Source: an uncultured Clostridia bacterium (GTDB lineage Bacteria; Bacillota; Clostridia; Peptostreptococcales; Anaerovoracaceae). From it: DNA of 5,787 nt. Position numbers and translations under genes: made by a program. Location: NCBI GenBank assembly GCA_937889655.1, contig CALBZG010000020.1, positions 1 to 5,787 of the forward strand, given 5' to 3'. Below the pieces are notes generated by a model that saw only the letters and a program-made list of their open reading frames with translations, searched no databases and was not told the origin of the DNA. Below are positions 1 to 5,226 of the stretch, piece by piece; the first letter of the stretch is position 1; every line of letters begins with the position of its first letter.

Positions 1-262
1 GCTTAACTTCAGAATCAAATCGTTCTTTCAAATGGATCCCAAGTATAACCCTTGTTTTCAATCCGGAGGCATAGTTCCTATTGTCATAGGCTCTTGTAGA
101 TATGTATCTGCCTTCATCCGTTGATACATGTGCAATACGTTCCTCAATACATATAAACCTAATAACATAGGCTAGTGTTATCAATGCAATAAGGAATATT
201 GGAAGGAAAATCGCTGCTTCGATTGTGAAATAGCCTTTCTTAGTATATTTCATCATACTCAT
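1..262 (-). CDS. TadE-like minor pilin (pseudopilin), C-terminus cut by window edge
   Basis: This reading frame is open to base 1 and gives about 87 residues. The N-terminus is a type IV prepilin leader: a short basic segment ending K-K-G, then Y-F-T-I-E with Glu at +5 after the predicted cut, then a hydrophobic helix of about 22 residues beginning AAIFLPIFLI. A polar, charged region follows (EERIAHVSTDEGRYIS). This is the architecture of TadE/TadF-type minor pilins, which a prepilin peptidase processes and which help initiate or cap a Tad pilus on the outer face of the membrane. Three in-frame ATGs are possible, at 262, 256 and 253. I chose 262 because GGGA lies 6 nt upstream of it; the other two lack a good ribosome site. 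It overlaps the end of the DUF5702-like gene by 23 nt, which suggests translational coupling as part of the tad operon. The family call is inferred from the leader and gene context; the missing C-terminus prevents a TadE versus TadF decision. Confidence 0.8.
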   Translation of the reverse strand, partial: MSMMKYTKKGYFTIEAAIFLPIFLIALITLAYVIRFICIEERIAHVSTDEGRYISTRAYDNRNYASGLKTRVILGIHLKERFDSEVK

Positions 263-1445
263 AGCATTTCCCGTTAATAACAGTCTCGACTTTAAATCCG
301 ACATATTGTTCTTTGACTAAAAAATTTCTATCGATTCTACCCATCATATTGATTTGAATTAGATCCAGCATCCTTAGGAATTTTATCTCTTCTTTCTCAA
401 AATATAAAAATACACGTAAATAGTCTTCATAGGTGAAATCCGACTCTTGTTCAGGTACTATATATCCTTTTCTTTTGTAGTCTTCCGATATTGAAGAAAT
501 ATCCAGGGCCCAATCGGCCCGTTTCTTAAGGAAAGCGACTCCATGTCCATTATTTATGAGATCCCAATCGTTTTCCGCTTCGAGTCCCGCCCATATTCCA
601 GCTAATACAAGCTGTGTTACAACAGCCTCAGGACCTGGGGTCAAAATTGATGCTGCCGACAGCAGCCCTTCCATTTTCGCGGCATCCGATTTTATATGCG
701 CAAGGTTCAATATTGTTCGAAGAGTTATAAAGTCAAATCTGAGTCTTTTACTATTGTCTAAATCACTTTTTCTGCCATATAGAATATACTCCGCTTCTTT
801 CTGAAAAAACGTTGGCATATCAATATTTGCGCTATTACCATATTTAAAATAATATAGTATATATTCATTTGTTATTACTCGTTCGGAAGCGCCTCTGATG
901 ATATCTTTTATCGTTGAAGTCTCGCCTGCTATCAGAGCGATATTGAAAAACCCCGATGAAGCACCATTTGACGGTAGATTATTGATGATAACTTCATTTC
1001 TTAATTCTCTATTTTTAGTTTCACCTTCTGTGAACGATTTAATATTGCTTTTCTTCCCAATCAGGAATTCCCCCGCTTCGAGAACTTGTTGTTTGAAATT
1101 ATCCACCGACGCTAAAGAATACTCGCTTACATCGGTTTTAACTGAATCCAGTTTCATCTTAACAAAGCCTTCACCAGGCATGTTTCGATCCAGATAATAT
1201 GCTAACCTTGCTGAAATATCATCTTCTTGAAGGCTTGTTGCAAAGATGCCGTAGTTTTCTTTAAGCTGTATGTTGAATTCCGATAGAACAGATCTGCTTG
1301 CCAGATTTATATAGGATTGACTCATACTATCAACAGCTGTTCTTTCAGCTGCGAATATGAAAACGATTACAACGCCGGATAAGGCCGCCATTATCATCAT
1401 CAGGAATACGGCGGTCGATCCTCTTTTTTCAGTAAATCTATACAT
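240..1445 (-). CDS. DUF5702-like Tad-locus envelope protein
   Basis: A 401-residue protein with a short basic N-terminus (MYRFTEKRG), one hydrophobic segment at about residues 10-33, and a long extracytoplasmic remainder. The start resembles a prepilin leader (K-R-G, then S-T-A-V-F), but Phe sits at +5 instead of Glu. The segment after the membrane helix (SYINLASRSVLSEFNIQLKE, then NYGIFA) and the C-terminal DYLRVFL / RMLDLIQIN block at about residues 341-366 match what I remember of DUF5702 proteins in clostridial Tad loci. I recall this without a database check. The molecular role of that family is unknown. Position and topology suggest a large pilus-associated or tip-associated component, in the place of TadG in proteobacterial loci. 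The ATG at 1445 lies inside the 3' end of the upstream tadE-like gene (46-nt overlap) with only a weak GGA nearby. The next Met is residue 16 and would remove the K-R-G motif, so I keep 1445. Confidence 0.75.
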   Translation of the reverse strand: MYRFTEKRGSTAVFLMMIMAALSGVVIVFIFAAERTAVDSMSQSYINLASRSVLSEFNIQLKENYGIFATSLQEDDISARLAYYLDRNMPGEGFVKMKLDSVKTDVSEYSLASVDNFKQQVLEAGEFLIGKKSNIKSFTEGETKNRELRNEVIINNLPSNGASSGFFNIALIAGETSTIKDIIRGASERVITNEYILYYFKYGNSANIDMPTFFQKEAEYILYGRKSDLDNSKRLRFDFITLRTILNLAHIKSDAAKMEGLLSAASILTPGPEAVVTQLVLAGIWAGLEAENDWDLINNGHGVAFLKKRADWALDISSISEDYKRKGYIVPEQESDFTYEDYLRVFLYFEKEEIKFLRMLDLIQINMMGRIDRNFLVKEQYVGFKVETVINGKCYEYDEIY

Positions 1446-1843
1446 CTTATATATTCCGTTTCCTCAATAATATAGTAACTGGCATCATTTTTCATATTCA
1501 TATCTCTCCCCAGGATCCCAGGGAAAATCGCCCTTAATACATTGCTTCCTTTTACACTATCAAAAAAGAGCCCTTTAGATATGTGCTTCAGACTATCCAC
1601 ATTATATGCTTTTTCTCCATAATTATCGGCCGGGCTGAAGTACTGAAATTCATGGTTTCCGATTTCAGTACCAGCTCGTTCGGCCGCTTCGCTTCGAACA
1701 GAGATATGTAGTGAAACACTCCCGGCAATTTCCATATACAATGCAATAACAACATAGAAAACGATCATCACCGCTGCAATTACAATCGGCATCACCAGCG
1801 CCGCTTCCACTAATGTGCTTCCCTTTTTATTATTATTGACCAT
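1400..1843 (-). CDS. tadE: TadE-like minor pilin (pseudopilin)
   Basis: A 147-residue protein with a clear class III prepilin leader. MVNNNKKG is followed by S-T-L-V-E, placing the predicted cleavage after Gly8 and the conserved Glu at +5 (residue 13). A hydrophobic helix runs to about residue 36 (AALVMPIVIAAVMIVFYVVI), followed by a polar extracytoplasmic domain of about 110 residues. TadE-family proteins are minor pilins processed by the Tad prepilin peptidase and needed for pilus assembly; size and layout fit. The ATG at 1843 is 5 nt after the flp stop and has no strong Shine-Dalgarno of its own, so translation is probably coupled to the pilin gene. Its 3' end runs 46 nt past the start of the next gene. 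The leader N-N-N-K-K-G closely resembles the flp leader (N-N-N-K-R-G), consistent with one shared peptidase. The family call is firm; the symbol is by family rather than proven orthology. Confidence 0.85.
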   Translation of the reverse strand: MVNNNKKGSTLVEAALVMPIVIAAVMIVFYVVIALYMEIAGSVSLHISVRSEAAERAGTEIGNHEFQYFSPADNYGEKAYNVDSLKHISKGLFFDSVKGSNVLRAIFPGILGRDMNMKNDASYYIIEETEYIRCIDLLKKEDRPPYS

Positions 1844-1848
1844 TATAT

Positions 1849-2010
1849 TTATAGAGTGCTCTCGGAAAGGGCATCAAAGGTGTCGTTTAAAAACGATGTC
1901 GTTTCACTCTTGAAAATGAGACCCAATACAACCGCGATGCCTACTAAAATTGCGACTTGCACCATTTCCATACCTCGTTTGTTGTTGTTGAATAATTTTT
2001 GCCTTTTCAT
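1849..2010 (-). CDS. flp: Flp-type (type IVb, Flp1-like) major pilin
   Basis: A 53-codon gene in the gap between the tadC-like and tadE-like genes, running from ATG at 2010 to TAA at 1849. The product begins MKRQKLFNNNKRG, then MEMVQ, then a hydrophobic helix (VAILVGIAVVLGLIF, about residues 19-33), and ends in a short polar tail (KSETTSFLNDTFDALSESTL). Small size, a basic leader ending in Gly, a single helix and location inside a tad operon identify a Flp pilin, the structural subunit of Tad fibres. It looks like the Firmicutes Flp1-like form: the +5 position after Gly13 is Gln18, and an acidic residue sits at +2 (Glu15), whereas classical Flp pilins have Glu at +5. AAAGGA lies 7 nt upstream of the ATG and supports this start. 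The gene starts 17 nt after the tadC stop and ends 5 nt before the tadE-like start. The assignment comes from motif and context and is strong for such a short gene. Confidence 0.88.
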   Translation of the reverse strand: MKRQKLFNNNKRGMEMVQVAILVGIAVVLGLIFKSETTSFLNDTFDALSESTL

Positions 2011-2017
2011 TTTTTAA

Positions 2018-2023
2018 TCCTTT
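2018..2023 (-). promoter_or_regulatory. Ribosome binding site of the flp pilin gene
   Basis: AAAGGA on the minus strand, 7 nt before the ATG at 2010. It is one of the better ribosome sites in the operon and supports the 53-codon pilin as a translated gene. It sits entirely in the 17-nt gap after the tadC-like stop codon. Confidence 0.65.
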
Positions 2024-2027
2024 CTTT

Positions 2028-3206
2028 TTAAATGTCCATCAACGCAGGCGCTGTTGTAACCATAACCAATGATAAAAGCAATAACATGAGAGGGAATATC
2101 AATTTGGTTTCTGCCATTCTTCCTCTTTCAACCGCTTTCTTTTTTCTGGAGAACCATAGCATTTCACTTTCCATGTTGAGCTTTCCAGCCAACGCTGCTC
2201 CTAAACCAATATTGTCTGCAACGATATTCGTAAATCTAACAAACTCTGGCACACCGCTTCTTTTTGCAAAATCTCTTAGTTCGGGTACTAGAGGACTGTT
2301 TGTTTTAGTGATCCTGATTTTGATCTCATACAATTGATTGTAAAAATAACTGTCATGTTCCATACCTCGCTTTCTATTTTCAAAATAATCATCAATGGTT
2401 TTAATAAATGCTGTATGTACGACCATTCCGGCGTTAAGCAAAAGCAATATTTTATTAATAAAATCAGGCAAATCGCAGACGATTGAATCTTTAGCCATTC
2501 GGCACTCGTTTTTAATCGAATAGTAACGTTTTGAATACAGATAAAACAAAACTCCTAAAAGTATTACTAAACCTGCGACGGGTTCTGGGTCCTTTTGCTT
2601 TTTCCAAATCACTGTTGCACTGTCACCCAGAGTTGCAGGCAGACGCACATTAGGCCCTTCTGTATCCTTGTTCAGCTTATTAACCGATAATCTGAAATCT
2701 CTTAGGGTTTCCTCCCATCTTTTTTTCGGATCCTTTCTTAGACTTTTCTTTTCTTTTTCATATATTTCGATCATCTCTTCTTCGCTAAGCTGTTCCTGTT
2801 CGGGTTTAATAACCAGTGTGACAGGTATGGTTCGAGACTCCCGATCATCTTTTATGATCGCTTCCATTTCCAACCTTTTTTTCCCTTCTTCAAAAGATGG
2901 TCTTGAGATGCTTATAATATGATCCTTGCTCACCTGGAGTCCTTGATCCTGTGATGCTGAATTGTATAATGAAGAAGCAGCAAGCAACGGTACAATCACC
3001 ATGATGGAAATGAGATATTTTTTTAAGTTTCTATAGCGAGTGGACTGAATTTGTGTCGAGTGGTCTTTCAGACCGTATAGTTTGGTATAATGAGATTTGA
3101 GTTCCTCTTGCCGACCTAAAATATTTTCCGGCAATTTATCGACCAGCCATTTCATCATCATATTCATTCGCCTTATAATATTATGAAATTGATTGATTTT
3201 TTTCAT
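2028..3206 (-). CDS. tadC: TadC-like type II secretion F-family platform protein with large extracytoplasmic insertion
   Basis: A 392-residue inner-membrane protein. The N-terminal 60 residues are basic and amphipathic. Helix TM1 spans about 64-80, a polar, charged segment covers about 81-207, and TM2 spans about 208-225. A T2SSF domain follows at about 240-365 (DLPDFINKILLLLNAGM; later ELRDFAKRSGVPEFVRFTNI and KKAVERGRMAETKLIFPLML), and TM3 lies at about 369-388. T2SSF proteins form the membrane platform that couples the CpaF ATPase to pilin extraction; Tad systems use a TadB/TadC pair. The T2SSF domain and position after tadB make this the TadC partner. By the positive-inside rule the 81-207 segment should face outward. 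Part of it (RLPATLGDSATVIW) resembles a short bacterial Ig-like strand pattern. The start at 3206 has GAGGTG 4 nt upstream and is 1 nt after the tadB stop. Typical TadC proteins are nearer 300 residues, so the insertion accounts for the extra length. Confidence 0.88.
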   Translation of the reverse strand: MKKINQFHNIIRRMNMMMKWLVDKLPENILGRQEELKSHYTKLYGLKDHSTQIQSTRYRNLKKYLISIMVIVPLLAASSLYNSASQDQGLQVSKDHIISISRPSFEEGKKRLEMEAIIKDDRESRTIPVTLVIKPEQEQLSEEEMIEIYEKEKKSLRKDPKKRWEETLRDFRLSVNKLNKDTEGPNVRLPATLGDSATVIWKKQKDPEPVAGLVILLGVLFYLYSKRYYSIKNECRMAKDSIVCDLPDFINKILLLLNAGMVVHTAFIKTIDDYFENRKRGMEHDSYFYNQLYEIKIRITKTNSPLVPELRDFAKRSGVPEFVRFTNIVADNIGLGAALAGKLNMESEMLWFSRKKKAVERGRMAETKLIFPLMLLLLSLVMVTTAPALMDI

Positions 3207-3207
3207 A

Positions 3208-3954
3208 TTACACCTCGATAAAGGTAATTTTTCGAATCAGGTACCCAGCATATACAATACAGGCGAGAGCCACTGTCATTAATAATCTCCCTGTTACTGT
3301 TTCATACATAATTTGCAAATACTCCGGTGAAACAAGTCTAAGAAATAATATGATCCCTATAGGCATCAGGCTGATGATACGTCCTTCAAATATTTTCTGC
3401 ACGGTCATGACACGGATTTCTTCATCGATTTCTATTTTTTCCATCAATATCCTACTTACTGACATAACAGCTTTTTCCAAGTTTCCGCCCGTGTTTCTGC
3501 ATGTAATATAAACATCCGTAAAATTTACAATATCCTTAACACCGCTCCTGGCCGCAAAGTCTGCTAAAACAGATTCTTCACTTTCTCTCGCCTCCTGTAT
3601 ACAGGTGAGCATTCTTTTGGTCTCCACAACTATTGGAGAGGTTTCCTCATAAATGACTTCGAGATTTGTTATGGCTTCAACAATGGCTTCAGTCATTTGC
3701 CGGCCTGAGGCAAATGATGATGACAAAGAATACAGTAAATCCCTGAATTGGCTTTTTAAAATGGCCCGCCTTTTTTCACTCAAGTGTTTTTCATAATGTT
3801 TTATGCAAAATACCGAGGTGAATCCCAATAACAATGAAATAATAATAGAATTATAGAAGAGAAAAGTGACAGCAAAAATAATTCCATAACATTTGAAAAT
3901 AAATCTCATCTTTTCATTTTTTGTCAATCGATAAATTCTATAATCAGTCGTCAT
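3208..3954 (-). CDS. tadB: TadB-like type II secretion F-family platform protein
   Basis: A 248-residue inner-membrane protein. The N-terminus has one or two hydrophobic helices (about 19-50). A cytoplasmic T2SSF domain follows at about 66-190 (QFRDLLYSLSSSFASGRQ; ADFAARSGVKDIVNFTDVYI; CRNTGGNLEKAV). Two C-terminal helices lie at about 192-208 and 225-241. TadB pairs with TadC to form the platform that transmits CpaF motion to the growing Flp fibre. The motifs after the helical hairpin (RSGV, NTGGNLEKA) are typical of the family. The ATG at 3954 overlaps the end of cpaF by 11 nt; GAGAGGA lies about 10 nt upstream inside cpaF, so translation is likely coupled. The gene is followed after 1 nt by tadC. 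It is a little shorter than many TadB proteins, which carry extra N-terminal sequence, but no key element appears missing. TadB is distinguished from TadC by gene order and similarity to its neighbour, not by a unique residue. Confidence 0.88.
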   Translation of the reverse strand: MTTDYRIYRLTKNEKMRFIFKCYGIIFAVTFLFYNSIIISLLLGFTSVFCIKHYEKHLSEKRRAILKSQFRDLLYSLSSSFASGRQMTEAIVEAITNLEVIYEETSPIVVETKRMLTCIQEARESEESVLADFAARSGVKDIVNFTDVYITCRNTGGNLEKAVMSVSRILMEKIEIDEEIRVMTVQKIFEGRIISLMPIGIILFLRLVSPEYLQIMYETVTGRLLMTVALACIVYAGYLIRKITFIEV

Positions 3955-5149
3955 TGAACACGATTCCTCTCAATTCAAATTTACTGCAATCAAACAATTT
4001 ATTGCCGGTTTTGACAAGACCATGCCCGGATTTATATTGATAAAGTCGATTGATTACAAATTCGTTATTTTCAACTCCACAAATTTCAGCTATCTCAAGT
4101 ACTTTTCTTTTTCCGTCTGATAAACGTCCAAGGTGCACCATTAGATCGATACCCTCCGCTATTTGAGCTCTGATCGCTTCGATAGGAAAGCCTGCTGCCT
4201 GCAGAAACATGGACTCCAGCCTTCTAAGCATTCCCACAACAGAATTGCCATGACCGGTGCAAAGGCTTCCATCGTGGCCTGTGTTCATTGCTTGAATCAT
4301 ATCGATAACCTCTTTTCCTCGAACTTCACCAACAATGATTCTGTCCGGTCTCATACGCAAACTGGTTTTGATAAGATTTTGCAAATCGACTTCGCCCTTC
4401 CCTTGTACATTTGCATTTCTGCATTCCATCCTTACGATATTCTCGATCCCTCTTATTTGAAGTTCAGCGGAGTCTTCTATCACAATCACTCGTTCATCGG
4501 AGGGAATAAAGTTTGATAACACATTTAAAAATATCGTTTTCCCCGAAGATGTACCTCCGCTGATAAATATATTGAAACCGGCTTTGACCATACCAATTAA
4601 AAATTGTGCAGTATCTTCCGTGAGTGTGCCCCAAACTATTAGATTTTCCATAGTTATTGCTTGTTCGGGAAATTTCCTTATGGTCAGTATCGGTCCATTC
4701 AGTGCAATGTTCTTATATACAGCATTAATTCTTGATCCATCCGCCAGCCTGGCATCAACTATAGGATTCAATTCATTTATTTCCCGGTAGACTCTTGCAG
4801 CAATTCGTCTTATTACTTCCTCGAGATCTTCTGTTCGTTCAAAATTTACAGGTACTCTTTCCAATTTGCCTTTTCTTTCTATAAAAATATCGTCTTTTCC
4901 ATTGACCATTATTTCCGATACTTCTATATCGTTTTGATAAGGATCAAGTATATCCAAGTCTTTTCTTGCGCTGTAAAATATACGATCGATCAATAAAGCT
5001 TTTTCTTTATGCGAGAAGAAAACCAGCTCTTCGTTATTGAATATAAAATTTTCAATAATCGTCCGGGCTTCTGCATCATTGATCTCATCATGTTCGGATA
5101 GAAGCAAGCTTCTGGCATCCTTTATTAGTTTCGCAAAATTTATTTCCAT
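3944..5149 (-). CDS. cpaF: CpaF/TadA-family pilus assembly ATPase
   Basis: A 401-residue cytoplasmic ATPase of the type II/IV secretion (VirB11-like) superfamily that powers Tad pilus assembly. The N-terminal domain (about 1-160) contains the CpaF signature SEIMVNGKDDIFIERKGK (residues 78-95) and ARLADGSRINAV. The ATPase core shows Walker A GGTSSGKT (198-205), an Asp-box region VIVIEDSAEL (221-230), a Walker B-type RIIVGEVRG (270-278) and a His box TGHDGSLCTGHGNS (290-303). All catalytic motifs look intact; the His box has C-T-G-H-G-N-S where most relatives have H-A-N-S. The gene is first in the tad operon and overlaps tadB by 11 nt. The start is uncertain. The ATG at 5149 follows a hairpin by 8 nt and lacks a Shine-Dalgarno, and an in-frame stop at 5161-5159 rules out an upstream start. 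TTG at 5107, preceded by AAAGGA at 10 nt, is an alternative that would remove 14 residues without touching any motif. Confidence 0.93.
   Translation of the reverse strand: MEINFAKLIKDARSLLLSEHDEINDAEARTIIENFIFNNEELVFFSHKEKALLIDRIFYSARKDLDILDPYQNDIEVSEIMVNGKDDIFIERKGKLERVPVNFERTEDLEEVIRRIAARVYREINELNPIVDARLADGSRINAVYKNIALNGPILTIRKFPEQAITMENLIVWGTLTEDTAQFLIGMVKAGFNIFISGGTSSGKTIFLNVLSNFIPSDERVIVIEDSAELQIRGIENIVRMECRNANVQGKGEVDLQNLIKTSLRMRPDRIIVGEVRGKEVIDMIQAMNTGHDGSLCTGHGNSVVGMLRRLESMFLQAAGFPIEAIRAQIAEGIDLMVHLGRLSDGKRKVLEIAEICGVENNEFVINRLYQYKSGHGLVKTGNKLFDCSKFELRGIVFNDD
5118..5123 (-). promoter_or_regulatory. Possible internal ribosome binding site for an alternative cpaF start
   Basis: AAAGGA within codons 9-11 of the cpaF frame, 10 nt before an in-frame TTG at 5107. 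It is listed because the ATG at 5149 has no Shine-Dalgarno. This is a possibility, not a demonstrated site; AAAGGA also occurs easily by chance in AT-rich coding sequence. Confidence 0.25.
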
Positions 5150-5150
5150 A

Positions 5151-5156
5151 ATTATA
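5151..5156 (-). promoter_or_regulatory. Possible -10 hexamer (TATAAT) upstream of cpaF
   Basis: An exact TATAAT on the minus strand, ending 1 nt before the cpaF ATG at 5149. The region 16-18 nt upstream lies in the hairpin loop and has no convincing TTGACA-like -35, so an activator would be needed. If used, transcription would start at about 5144, inside the annotated gene, which fits only the alternative TTG start at 5107. In AT-rich intergenic DNA such a hexamer can arise by chance. Confidence 0.25.
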
Positions 5157-5157
5157 C

Positions 5158-5194
5158 ATTAAAAGAGTTGCCACATAATGGCAACTCTTTTAAT
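5158..5194 (-). terminator. Intrinsic terminator after the transporter gene (bidirectional hairpin)
   Basis: A perfect 15-bp inverted repeat: left arm 5158-5172, 7-nt loop 5173-5179, right arm 5180-5194. Read on the minus strand, the core stem GAGTTGCC / GGCAACTC is followed by TTTTAAT, a typical Rho-independent layout about 32 nt after the transporter stop codon. A-rich and T-rich flanks make it symmetrical, so it could also stop plus-strand transcription. It ends only 8 nt before the cpaF ATG, so it could act as an attenuator on any transcript entering the tad operon from upstream. Confidence 0.85.
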
Positions 5195-5212
5195 TCGACA
5201 ATATTCGACAAT
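5193..5212 (-). promoter_or_regulatory. Two tandem Spo0A boxes (0A boxes) in a 10-bp direct repeat
   Basis: The unit ATTCGACAAT (plus strand) occurs twice with no gap, at 5193-5202 and 5203-5212. Each copy holds TTCGACA, which is TGTCGAA on the minus strand (5194-5200 and 5204-5210). TGTCGAA is the consensus 0A box bound by the sporulation master regulator Spo0A. Its C-terminal domain binds such boxes as a head-to-tail dimer with 10-bp spacing, as at the abrB operator. Both boxes point toward the tad operon and sit just upstream of the hairpin. The sequence match is direct observation; regulation by Spo0A is inferred. The operator could also act on the 3' end of the transporter transcript or be a fortuitous tandem duplication. 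Confidence 0.6.
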
Positions 5213-5226
5213 ATTATTTAAAGCTG

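Noticed and set aside
556..804. Plus-strand open frame of 82 codons
   Set aside because: It lies wholly inside the DUF5702-like gene on the other strand, has a low-complexity Ser/Ala-rich product and no ribosome site or recognisable domain.
1881..1904. Repeated TGTCGTTT and a small TCGTTT/AAACGA inverted repeat
   Set aside because: It falls inside the flp coding sequence, has only a 6-bp stem and no T-tract in the transcribed direction; explained by coding sequence.
2047..2086. Possible internal promoter for flp (TTGCTT, 17 nt, TACAAC) at the end of the tadC-like gene
   Set aside because: Only 3 of 6 and 4 of 6 consensus bases match, and it lies within coding sequence; too weak to list as a feature.
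4163..4516. Plus-strand open frame of 117 codons
   Set aside because: It is antisense to the ATPase core of cpaF, whose conserved motifs explain the sequence; the plus-strand product has no recognisable features.
5191..5209. Sigma-H-like -10 elements (RNNGAAT) overlapping the Spo0A boxes
   Set aside because: TGTCGAAT inevitably contains GAAT, and no AGGA-type -35 element is found at the right distance upstream.
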